Source: CAVXDY01 sp963760715
GTDB taxonomy: Bacteria; Actinomycetota; Thermoleophilia; Miltoncostaeales; Miltoncostaeaceae
Direction: 5' to 3'
Assembly (NCBI GenBank): GCA_963760715.1
Contig: CAVXDY010000006.1
Location: 118,034-182,033 of the forward strand
Length of the DNA: 64,000 nucleotides
A program made the translations under genes and the position numbers. Position 1 is the stretch's first letter. Every line of letters starts with the position of its first letter. The notes under the pieces were generated by a model. It was not told the origin of the DNA and searched no databases. It saw only the letters and a list, made by a program, of their open reading frames with translations. Positions 32,929 through 40,380 of the stretch are shown here, one piece after another.

Positions 32929-33074
32929 ACCTGCTTTAGCAGGTGGGGAGGCAGGCGGACCGACAAGACGCTGCGGGACCCGACGCCGCTTCCCTGATCT
33001 TTCGTGTTGGCTCAAGAGAATGAGCCGGTCGCGCACAAGGCAGGGTGTGCGGCGAGTCTAGTCCTCCCGGGAGG
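32929..33074. other. Structured intergenic region with four inverted repeats, possible small RNA
   Basis: The gap 32868-33195 has no convincing gene. It contains ACCTGC-TTTA-GCAGGT (32929-32944), GGCTCA-AGAGAA-TGAGCC (33009-33026), CGCACA-N8-TGTGCG (33032-33051) and the 12-bp palindrome CCTCCCGGGAGG (33063-33074). Four perfect stems in 146 bases is more than expected by chance even at this GC. Strand and function cannot be set; mnmA appears leaderless, so this is probably not its leader. Confidence 0.4.
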
Positions 33075-33195
33075 CTCGCGCGACCCCGCGCCTTGACGCG
33101 GATCCGTAACTGCCGATGAGGGAGGTGATCCAGGTCGCGACCACGCCCGAACCAGCGGTGCGAGGTTCGGCCCCACCCCACCCCCGGGAGCATCG

Positions 33196-33432
33196 GTGCT
33201 CATTCCGGCCCCGCCGCCCGCGTACACGCTCTCACCCCATCTGGCCTCGCTCACGCCGGCCCAGCAGGCGGTGCTCGACGCCTGCCTGGACACTCTCACG
33301 GGCCGCCTCTCGGGCGTGGTGGTGACCGCGGCCGGCACCACCGCGACCCACCACGTCATCCAGCTCGCGACGCACGCCGGGCCCCTGCTGGTGACCGAGC
33401 GGGTGGACTCCGAGCGGCCCGCCGCCGCCTGA
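33196..33432 (+). CDS. Small hypothetical protein
   Basis: 78 residues from GTG 33196: a Pro-rich start, then LTPAQQAVLDACLDTLTGRL and a beta-type segment GVVVTAAGTTATHHVIQLAT. Codon positions show the strong third-base G/C bias of genuine genes, but there is no ribosome-binding site and no family that I recognise. It lies 44 bases before another small gene with its own promoter. Confidence 0.45.
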   Translation: MLIPAPPPAYTLSPHLASLTPAQQAVLDACLDTLTGRLSGVVVTAAGTTATHHVIQLATHAGPLLVTERVDSERPAAA

Positions 33433-33464
33433 CCCGCCCGCCCCACCGCGCGGCCGGGGCGCGG

Positions 33465-33470
33465 TACCCT
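33465..33470 (+). promoter_or_regulatory. -10 element (TACCCT) of a leaderless promoter
   Basis: TACCCT, six bases, GTG at 33477; the standard leaderless spacing of this genome window. Confidence 0.5.
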
Positions 33471-33476
33471 GGCCGC

Positions 33477-33767
33477 GTGTCCTGTGACGAGACCGGGCAG
33501 CGGCTCGAGATGCTTCTGGTGATGCGGTGGCTCGAGGAGGGCGCCACGGACGACGGCGAGGTCACCATGCCGCTCGCCCCCGTCGCGACCGAGCTCGGCC
33601 TCGACGACGACCGCTCCGGGCTCCTCCAGGTGATGGCCGCACTGGGGGAGCTGGAGGAGCGCCGGTTGGTGCGCGTCGATTGGGGAGCCGCGGGCCGCGT
33701 CGAGGCCCGCGTGACCCTGGCCGACGAGCTGCGCCACGACGCCCGCCGCCTCTTCGGGAGGACATAG
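33477..33767 (+). CDS. Small winged-helix-like protein, unknown
   Basis: 96 residues, Glu/Leu rich, predicted helical with a short beta hairpin (LEERRLVRVDWGAAGRVEARVTL), an arrangement like the wing of a MarR/PadR-type HTH. 'LLVMRWLEEGATDDGEVTMP ... ATELGL' could be the recognition helices. No ligand or operator is visible. Followed by a strong hairpin at 33800-33824. Confidence 0.5.
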   Translation: MSCDETGQRLEMLLVMRWLEEGATDDGEVTMPLAPVATELGLDDDRSGLLQVMAALGELEERRLVRVDWGAAGRVEARVTLADELRHDARRLFGRT

Positions 33768-33799
33768 CCACCGGCGACTGGCCGTGGGACCGCGGGCGT

Positions 33800-33824
33800 C
33801 TCAGCTCGCTGCCCGCGAGCTGAG
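33800..33824 (+). terminator. Perfect 10-bp stem-loop after the 33477 gene
   Basis: CTCAGCTCGC, loop TGCCC, GCGAGCTGAG, 32 bases after the stop codon. No T run follows, so it is a likely transcript 3'-end rather than a textbook intrinsic terminator. The following stretch to 34061 holds nothing further that I can support and is noticeably less GC-biased than its surroundings. Confidence 0.5.
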
Positions 33825-34061
33825 CTGAGATCCCTCGATATTGATGGGGACACCCCGTCGCTCCGCCCCAATGACGGCACTCACTTCAGCGTGGCGGTGA
33901 CTGCATCGGTCGGACCGGCGGACTCGCCTAGCGGGGACTACTTCCCGTTCACGGTCTGCTCCCCGAGCTGGGTTGCGCGAGGATGTCCCGCTCGTCGTGG
34001 AACTTCGGACGCGGCTGTGGGCGTGGAGTACCGGCGGTCCTTTGCGGGGGCTCCCGGGCGG

Positions 34062-34337
34062 TCAGCCGCCCGGCCGAACGTAAGCTCGGACTGCGTGGCC
34101 AAGTCGTTGAGGCTTGTTCGCCGGCGGGCCCTCGGCCTCGACGAAAGGTCGCACCCGCTCGAGAAAGAAGTCAGCGATTGCCTCAGGTGAGTCCCAAACG
34201 TTGATGCACGTCACCTCACCGTCTGACTCCCACGCGACCGACACAACCAGAGCCGGCGGCGGCTCTGTGACCATTCGAAGCCGCGCGTCCCACAGCTCGA
34301 ACTCTTCGCGGGGAGCGGTCACTCGCTCGATGAACAC
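34062..34337 (-). CDS. Small alpha/beta-barrel-like (antibiotic-monooxygenase-fold) protein, unknown
   Basis: 91 residues from GTG 34337 (an ATG at 34388 is possible; but CACGAT-N6-GTG precedes the shorter start with the leaderless spacing used elsewhere here). The pattern VFIERVTAPREEFELWDARL ... VVSVAWESDGEVTCINVWDSPEAIADFFLERVRPFVE resembles dimeric ferredoxin-like proteins: strand, helix, two strands with W/D-S/T-x-E-A, helix. Third-position GC is lower than in neighbouring genes, which may point to acquisition. Function unknown. Confidence 0.5.
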   Translation of the reverse strand: MFIERVTAPREEFELWDARLRMVTEPPPALVVSVAWESDGEVTCINVWDSPEAIADFFLERVRPFVEAEGPPANKPQRLGHAVRAYVRPGG

Positions 34338-34527
34338 GCGCGCATCGTGGCAGATCCACGGCGACGCTTCACTGCAGTCCCCTCGCATAGCCGCGAGGAC
34401 CGAGAGGAACCGCCACGATCGTTGCCCAGCCCATCTCTCACGGGCCGGGCTCAGACGGCTTCTGGCGCGCGGAGGCTCTCGGGGTCGCTCAGGGGCGTCA
34501 TCACGCAGAGGCCTTCCGGCGGCCCTC

Positions 34528-35856
34528 TTAGATGTGGACCGCCTTGCGGATGATGGTCGGGTTCTGCTGGCCGTCGCGGACCGTCAGCACCAGGAGCAGC
34601 GAGGAGCGGCCGCGCGCGACGAGGCGCCGGCGGACCGAGGCCTTCGTCGGCCGCACGGACAGGGCGCGGGTGAGCGCCAGCCCCTTCGTCGTTGATCCGA
34701 TCACGACGGGGGTCTGCGCCCCGGCCACGCCGAGCTTGCGCGCCAGCGCCGGCGCGGCCACGAGCTCGGCCAGCACCGAGCACCTCTCCGAGCAGCGGAC
34801 CCGCAGCGGCAGCACGCCGGCCGCCGAGGGCCCCATCGTGAGCTTCGCGGTCGGCGGCGTGGCGTCGTAGGTGAACTCGCGGATCGGGCTGATGCCCGAG
34901 GCGATCGTGGCGGGGCCGACCTGGCCGATGCGGTCGCGCCCGTTCTCGGTGAACCACAGGACGCCGGACGGACCGGAGACGATCTTGATCGGCTTGGCCC
35001 CAGGCGTGGGGACCGCGATCTCCGAGAACGAGCCGGCCGTGGTCATGCGGCCGATGCGGTTCGCGCCCTCCTCGGCGATCCAGAGGGCGCCGTCGGGACC
35101 CGTGGTGATGCCCCAGGCTCCGCGCGGCGCCCCCGGCACCGGGATCTCCGTCACGACGCCGGCCGTGGTGATGCGCCCCACCCGGGCGGCGATGTTCTCC
35201 GAGAACCACAGGGCCCCGTCCGGGCCGACGGTGATCCCGGCGGGGTTGCCGCCGCCGGAGGGCAGCGGGAACTCGGTGACCTGGCCGGCCGGGGTGATGC
35301 GGGCGATGGCCTGGCGGCTGTGGAGCGTGACCCACAGGTTGCCGTCGGGACCCGTGACGATCTCCTGCGGGGTGCTCCCCATCTGAAGCGGGATCACGCT
35401 CACGACGCCGGCGGTGGTCATCGCCACCACCTTGTCGCCGTCCTTGTCGACGAACCACAGGCGGCCGTCGGGGCCGGTCGTGATGCCGCGGTAGTTGCCG
35501 AACGGCACCGGCAGCTCGGTGATCTTCCCCGCCGTGGTGATCCGGCCGATCCGGTCGCCGAACTCGGTGAACCAGAGGGCGCCGTCCGGGCCCGCCGTGA
35601 TGGCGGCCGGGCCGCGGCTGGTCACGCCGAAGCGCTGGATCTTCCCGGTCGGCGTCACGCGGCCGATGCGCAGGGAGTGGAACTCGGTGTACCAGACGTT
35701 GCCGTCGGGCCCCACGGCGATGCCGTCCGCCAGAGCGGCTCCGGGGGCCGGCGCGTGGCTCGTCTTCGCCTGGGCGAGGGCCGGCACACATGCCATGAGG
35801 GCGATCGCGGCGGCGGTCGCCAGTGTCACCCGTCGGCGCGGGGTGGTCTTCGTCAC
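34528..35856 (-). CDS. Secreted virginiamycin-B-lyase-like (Vgb) beta-propeller protein
   Basis: About 442 residues from GTG 35856, preceded by GGAGGA at a 7-base distance; an ATG five codons upstream lies on that ribosome site. Signal peptide (VTLATAAAIALMACVPALAQA) then at least seven propeller blades, each with 'ItaGPDGalWFtE...rIGRittaG.itE.pvP'. The last ~120 residues (LRVRCSERCSVLAELVAAPA ... SSLLLVLTVRDGQQN) form an actinobacterial C-terminal beta domain. True Vgb opens streptogramin B; such secreted homologues mostly have unknown roles. Confidence 0.85.
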   Translation of the reverse strand: MTKTTPRRRVTLATAAAIALMACVPALAQAKTSHAPAPGAALADGIAVGPDGNVWYTEFHSLRIGRVTPTGKIQRFGVTSRGPAAITAGPDGALWFTEFGDRIGRITTAGKITELPVPFGNYRGITTGPDGRLWFVDKDGDKVVAMTTAGVVSVIPLQMGSTPQEIVTGPDGNLWVTLHSRQAIARITPAGQVTEFPLPSGGGNPAGITVGPDGALWFSENIAARVGRITTAGVVTEIPVPGAPRGAWGITTGPDGALWIAEEGANRIGRMTTAGSFSEIAVPTPGAKPIKIVSGPSGVLWFTENGRDRIGQVGPATIASGISPIREFTYDATPPTAKLTMGPSAAGVLPLRVRCSERCSVLAELVAAPALARKLGVAGAQTPVVIGSTTKGLALTRALSVRPTKASVRRRLVARGRSSLLLVLTVRDGQQNPTIIRKAVHI

Positions 35857-35988
35857 GGCTGGGTCCTCCATTGGGAGCGGGCGTGGCCGGTCCCTCGCAC
35901 CGGGGTTCTATCCATCGGCGGGCCCTTCCGGAAGGGACGCGGGTGTCTCGGGGCACAAAGAACCGCGACCGCGCAACCGCGTCTCGCG

Positions 35989-37761
35989 CTACGGGACGGA
36001 CCGCACCCCGAGCTCGCGCAGCTGCGCCTCCGCCACCGGGGCGGGCGCTCCGGTGAGGGGATCCGACCCGGTGGCCGTCTTCGGGAAGGCCATCACGTCC
36101 CGGATGGAGCGCTCCCCGGCCAGCAGCATCACGATGCGGTCGAGGCCGAAGGCGATCCCGCCGTGCGGCGGCGCCCCCAGGCGCAGGGCGCGCAGCAGGA
36201 AGCCGAAGCGGGCCTCGGCCTCCTCGGCGTCCATGCCGATGACCGCGAACGCGCGCGCCTGGACCTCGGGGTCGTGGATACGGATGCTGCCCCCGCCGAT
36301 CTCCAGGCCGTTGACGACCACGTCATAGGCCTGTGACAGCACCGACCCGGGGTCCTCCTCGAGGCGCCCGAGATCCTGCGGACGCGGCGCCGTGAAGGGG
36401 TGGTGCACCGAGTCCCACCGGCCCTCGCCCTCATTCCAGGCCACGAGCGGGAAGTCGACGACCCACAGGGGCGCCCAGGCCCCCTCCGGCACCAGCCCGT
36501 GCCGCTCGGCCAGGCGCACGCGCAGCCCGCCCAGCACGGCCTGTGCCACGGCCTCCCGGTCGGCGACCAGCAGGATCAGGTCCCCGGGCGACGCGCCGAG
36601 GTCGTCCGCCAGTCCGTCGAGGAACCTCGCCACCGGGGAGCGCAGCGTGCCGTCGTCCTCGACGACCGCCCACACCAGGCCCTTCGCGCCCAGCTCGCGC
36701 GCCTCCTCCATCAGCTCGTCGCCCACCCTCCGGCTCACCCCCGCGCCGGCGCCCGGCACCACCAGGCCGCGCACCACGCCGCCCGCGGCGATCGCCCCCT
36801 CCAGGACCCCGAAGCCCGAGGCGCCCGCCCGCGCGGTCCAGTCCAGGATCTCCAGGCCGAAGCGCATGTCGGGGCGATCGGTGCCGAAGCGGCGCATGAC
36901 CTCCGCGTGGGTCAGGCGCGGAAACGGGGTGGTCAGCGGGATCCCGGCGACCGCGAACGACTCCACCAGGACCCGCTCGATCAGCTCCTGGAGATCCTCC
37001 GGCTCGATGAAGGACGCCTCCACGTCGAGCTGGGTGAACTCCGGCTGGCGGTCGGCGCGCAGGTCCTCGTCCCGGAAGCAGCGGACGATCTGGTAGTAGC
37101 GCTCCAGGCCGCCCACCATCAGCAGCTGCTTGAAGAGCTGCGGGCTCTGGGGCAGCGCGTACCAGGAGCCGCGCTGGAGGCGGCTGGGCACCAGGAAGTC
37201 GCGCGCGCCCTCGGGCGTCGAGCGGGTGAGCACGGGGGTCTCGACCTCGAGGAACCCCTCGGCGTCGAGCACCCGGCGCATCGCCCGGACCACGCCCGCG
37301 CGCATCTCCAGGGCCCGCTGGCGGCGGGGGCGGCGGATGTCGAGGTAGCGGTAGGTCAGCCGCAGCTCCTCGGAGGCCTCCTGGGTCTCGTCCTCCACGG
37401 AGAACGGCAGCGGGTCGGCCTCGGACAGCATGTCGAGGACCTCGGCCCGCAGCTCGACGCGGCCGGTGGGGATACCCTCGTTGACGGTCTCGGGCGAGCG
37501 GGCCACGACCTCCCCCTCCACGCTCACCACGTCCTCCGGGCTCAGCTCCCCGGCCGCGGCATGGGCGGCGGCGCCGGCGCCCTCGGGGTGGAACACGAGC
37601 TGAAGGATCCCCGAGCGGTCGCGCAGGTCGATGAAGACCACGCCCCCGTGGTCGCGGCGGCGGTGGACCCAGCCCGCCACGCGCGCGCGGCCCCCCTCGG
37701 CGCCGGCGGCACCGGCGCAGGTGTGCGTGCGGTAGCGGGCGGATCCGATCAGCGGGCTCAC
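35989..37761 (-). CDS. aspS: Aspartyl-tRNA synthetase
   Basis: 590 residues from a GTG overlapping the hisS stop (GTGA). OB-fold anticodon domain (ARVAGWVHRRRDHGGVVFIDLRDRSG), class II motif 2 (RYYQIVRCFRDEDLRADRQPEFTQLD), bacterial GAD insertion domain (residues ~300-410) and motif 3 (GIAFGLDRIVMLLAGERSIRDVMAFPK). Bacterial-length enzyme; whether it is discriminating or also charges tRNA-Asn depends on the anticodon-domain residue, which I did not assess. Last gene of ftcD-39023-hisS-aspS. Confidence 0.96.
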   Translation of the reverse strand: MSPLIGSARYRTHTCAGAAGAEGGRARVAGWVHRRRDHGGVVFIDLRDRSGILQLVFHPEGAGAAAHAAAGELSPEDVVSVEGEVVARSPETVNEGIPTGRVELRAEVLDMLSEADPLPFSVEDETQEASEELRLTYRYLDIRRPRRQRALEMRAGVVRAMRRVLDAEGFLEVETPVLTRSTPEGARDFLVPSRLQRGSWYALPQSPQLFKQLLMVGGLERYYQIVRCFRDEDLRADRQPEFTQLDVEASFIEPEDLQELIERVLVESFAVAGIPLTTPFPRLTHAEVMRRFGTDRPDMRFGLEILDWTARAGASGFGVLEGAIAAGGVVRGLVVPGAGAGVSRRVGDELMEEARELGAKGLVWAVVEDDGTLRSPVARFLDGLADDLGASPGDLILLVADREAVAQAVLGGLRVRLAERHGLVPEGAWAPLWVVDFPLVAWNEGEGRWDSVHHPFTAPRPQDLGRLEEDPGSVLSQAYDVVVNGLEIGGGSIRIHDPEVQARAFAVIGMDAEEAEARFGFLLRALRLGAPPHGGIAFGLDRIVMLLAGERSIRDVMAFPKTATGSDPLTGAPAPVAEAQLRELGVRSVP

Positions 37762-39026
37762 GACGACAGCGCCTCCACCAGGTCGCCCAGGGGCACCTCG
37801 GTCTGCTCGCCGCTCTCCATGTCGCGCACCGTCGCCACCCCCCGCTCGTGCTCGCGCGGCCCCACGATCACCGCGCGCCGGGCGCCCAGCGATGCCGCGT
37901 GCCGCATCATGGCCTTGAGGCCGCGCGCCCCGCGCAGGTCGCTCTCGCAGCGCAGCCCCGCCGCGCGCAGGCGCTCGATCACCGGGAGCATCGCCGGTCG
38001 CAGCTCCGGGTCGGGCACCATCAGGTAGCAGTCGATCTCCGCCGGGGCGTCCCCGTCCTCGCCTGCGCCGAGGGCCAGGGCGATGCGCTCGATGCCGGCC
38101 CCGAAGCCGATGCCCGGCGCCGGCGGCCCGCCCAGAAGCTCGACGAGGCCGTCGTAGCGCCCTCCCCCGCCCACCGCGCTCTGGGCCCCCAGGCGGTCGC
38201 TGGAGAACTCGAAGACGGTCATGGTGTAGTAGTCGAAGCCGCGCACCAGGCTCGGGTCCTCCTCGTGCGCGATGCCCAGGCGCTCGAGCCCGTCGAGCAC
38301 CCGCTCGCGGTGCTCCTGCGCGGCCGGCGAGAGGTGGTCGAGCAGCTTCGGGGCCTCGGCCATCACCTCCGCCACGCCGGCGTCCTTGGTGTCGAACAGG
38401 CGCAGCGGGTTGTCGCGCATGCGCTCCTCCCCGTCCGCGCCCAGCGAGGAGCGGTGCCGCTCGAGGTACTCCACCAGGCGCGCCCGGTAGGGGCCCCGGC
38501 TCCCGGCGTCCCCCATGCTCCCCACGCGCAGTCGCAGCCCCCCGAGCCCCAGGCGCCGGTAGATGGCGTCGAGGAGGGCGATCACCTCCACGTCGAGCAT
38601 CGGATCGTGGCTGCCGATGGCCTCCGCCCCGATCTGCCAGTGCTCGCGGAAGCGGCCCGCCTGGGGCCGCTCGTACCGGAACATCGGCGCGAGGTACCAG
38701 AGCTTCACGGGCAGCGGCAGCTTGTGCATGCCGTGCTGCACGAACGCCCGGACCACCGGCGCGGTCCCCTCGGGCCGCAGGGTGAGGCTCGTGCCGCCCT
38801 GGTCCTCGAAGGTGTACATCTCCTTGCGCACGATGTCGGTGCTCGTGCCCACGCCGCGCACGAAGAGCGCCGTCTCCTCGAAGGTGGGCGTCACGATGCG
38901 GCGGTACCCGTAGCGGGCGAACGCGTCGCGGGCCACGTCGATGACGCGCTGGCGCACGGCGGCGTCCGCGGGCAGCACGTCGTGGGTGCCCCGAGGGGCG
39001 GCCAGCCGGCGGGGCGGCTCGCTCAC
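37758..39026 (-). CDS. hisS: Histidyl-tRNA synthetase
   Basis: 422 residues. It begins PRGTHDVLPADAAVRQRV, the HisRS start, followed by motif 2 (LTLRPEGTAPVVRAFVQHGM, YLAPMFRYERPQAGRFREHWQ), the histidine loops RGFDYYTMTVFEFSS and GGGGRYDGLVELLGGPPAPGIGFG, and a C-terminal anticodon domain. Overlaps both neighbours by four bases, so ftcD to aspS is a single coupled operon. Confidence 0.96.
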   Translation of the reverse strand: MSEPPRRLAAPRGTHDVLPADAAVRQRVIDVARDAFARYGYRRIVTPTFEETALFVRGVGTSTDIVRKEMYTFEDQGGTSLTLRPEGTAPVVRAFVQHGMHKLPLPVKLWYLAPMFRYERPQAGRFREHWQIGAEAIGSHDPMLDVEVIALLDAIYRRLGLGGLRLRVGSMGDAGSRGPYRARLVEYLERHRSSLGADGEERMRDNPLRLFDTKDAGVAEVMAEAPKLLDHLSPAAQEHRERVLDGLERLGIAHEEDPSLVRGFDYYTMTVFEFSSDRLGAQSAVGGGGRYDGLVELLGGPPAPGIGFGAGIERIALALGAGEDGDAPAEIDCYLMVPDPELRPAMLPVIERLRAAGLRCESDLRGARGLKAMMRHAASLGARRAVIVGPREHERGVATVRDMESGEQTEVPLGDLVEALSS

Positions 39027-39373
39027 CGTCGTCCCGGCGACCGCTCCGCGCGCCTCTCCTCGAACTTGCGCATCTGCCGCCGGTAGCGGAAGCGGTCGAT
39101 GAGCATCCCCAGGGGGAGCATCAGCCCGAAGGCGAGGATGCTGATCACGAAGGCGATTCCCGGGGACTCGCCCACCACGTAGATCAGGTAGGGGTAGAAG
39201 ATCGCGGCCACGATCCCCGCCCGGAGCGCGATGGCCCGCATCCCGGACTGCACCGGCTCGCCCTGCCGGCGCTTGGGCTTCGCCTCGGGCGCCCCCGGGG
39301 CGGCGAGCGCCTCGCGGCGCGGGCTGTGGGCCGGCGGCGGCCCGGCCGCCTTGCGGCGCTTGCGCTTGGCCAT
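39023..39373 (-). CDS. Small membrane protein with two transmembrane helices
   Basis: 116 residues: a Lys/Arg/Pro-rich cytoplasmic N-terminus (MAKRKRRKAAG...), two helices (ALRAGIVAAIFYPYLIYVV and IAFVISILAFGLMLPLGMLI) and a charged tail (RYRRQMRKFEERRAERS). Its ATG overlaps the ftcD stop (TGATG) and its stop overlaps hisS. No known function; conserved small proteins of this build occur in this position in related Actinobacteria. Confidence 0.7.
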   Translation of the reverse strand: MAKRKRRKAAGPPPAHSPRREALAAPGAPEAKPKRRQGEPVQSGMRAIALRAGIVAAIFYPYLIYVVGESPGIAFVISILAFGLMLPLGMLIDRFRYRRQMRKFEERRAERSPGRR

Positions 39374-40323
39374 CAGGCGGCCTGGAGGCCCCGGGCCAGC
39401 CCCGGAACCAGCAGGTCGAGCACCTGCCCCGGGCGGAAGCCCTGGATCCCCATGGCCGAGGGGGTGGGTCCCCCGCGCAGCGCCGATTGCGGGACGAGGC
39501 CCACCAGCTCGGTGGGGCCCGCCTCGACGCCCAGGCGCCCGGCCTCGTCGCGCACGGCGGCGATGGCCACCGCGGGAGGCGTGACGCGATAGTCCTCGAG
39601 GTTCATCGACACCTGCGCCATTCCCGCCCCCGGAAGGTAGAGGCCCAGGGCGCGGACGCCGCGAAGACCGCCCCCGGACTCGCGAACGCGCGCGGCGATG
39701 GTGCGGGCCTCGGTGAGCGAGCCGTGGGGCAGCCAGACGTTGAGGGCGATCAGGGGCGGCCGCACCCCCACGAGCACCGCGCCGGCGGACGGGTGCAGCC
39801 GGTGGGGACCGCAGTCCGGGACCATGGTCCCGTCGGCGATCGCGCGCTCGAGCGCCTCCACTCCCCCGCCCCGGAAGTCGCGGGGCGCCGCGCGGTCGGG
39901 GTTGGTCGCGATCGCCCCGTAGCGGAAGACGGGCAGGTTGAGCTCGGCCGCGAGCCGCTCGCAGAGGCCCGTGGCGATCTCGGAGGCCAGCGGGATGTCC
40001 TCGTCGGTGAGGGCCACGACCGGCGCCACGTCGAGCGCTCCCACGCGGGGGTGGACGCCGTGGTGGCGGCGCAGGTCGATCCGGTCGATGGACTCCCCGG
40101 CCAGGGAGACGAGCGCGTCCTGAAGGGCCAGCGGCTCGCCGGCGAGGGTGATGACGCTGCGGTCGTGGTCCGGGTCGGAGTGGACGTCGAGCACCCGCAC
40201 CCCCGGCAGGCGGCAGGCGTCCACGAGCGCCGCTACCGTGGCCGGGTGGCGCCCCTCGCTGACGTTCGGCACCGCGTAGGCGAGGGGGGCCCGGGGCGCG
40301 GCCGGCAGGCCCGCCTCGAGCAC
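39373..40323 (-). CDS. ftcD: Glutamate formimidoyltransferase-like protein
   Basis: 316 residues from GTG 40323 (AAGGA eight bases ahead; a second GTG at 40368 is in frame). The formiminotransferase N- and C-subdomains are clear: YAVPNVSEGRHPATVAALVD, VRVLDVHSDPDHDRSVITLAG, the catalytic-His region RRHHGVHPRVGALDVAPVVAL and GVRPPLIALNVWLPHG. It moves the formimino group of formiminoglutamate to tetrahydrofolate in histidine breakdown. The cyclodeaminase domain is absent, and no other hut genes are nearby. Head of the hisS-aspS operon. Confidence 0.85.
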   Translation of the reverse strand: MLEAGLPAAPRAPLAYAVPNVSEGRHPATVAALVDACRLPGVRVLDVHSDPDHDRSVITLAGEPLALQDALVSLAGESIDRIDLRRHHGVHPRVGALDVAPVVALTDEDIPLASEIATGLCERLAAELNLPVFRYGAIATNPDRAAPRDFRGGGVEALERAIADGTMVPDCGPHRLHPSAGAVLVGVRPPLIALNVWLPHGSLTEARTIAARVRESGGGLRGVRALGLYLPGAGMAQVSMNLEDYRVTPPAVAIAAVRDEAGRLGVEAGPTELVGLVPQSALRGGPTPSAMGIQGFRPGQVLDLLVPGLARGLQAA

Positions 40324-40380
40324 CGCGGCGCGTCCTTGTGCGCCATCCTGGCCTTCTCTATCGTTCACCAGTGAATCACT

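Noticed and set aside
32936..32965. GGTGGGGAGGCAG resembling the Alu-domain loop of a long SRP RNA
   Set aside because: The flanking bases do not pair as required and no GGAAG/AGCA domain IV motif is found in the following 250 bases.
33100..33120. GCCGATGA box at about 33112-33119 as an eighth sigma-28-type promoter
   Set aside because: At the right distance upstream the sequence is TTGACG, only 2 of 6 bases of TCAAGT, and no convincing gene follows at the usual spacing.
33891..34190. Plus-strand open frame of 99 codons
   Set aside because: Its product is non-protein-like, lacks a ribosome site and overlaps the better-supported minus-strand gene at 34062.
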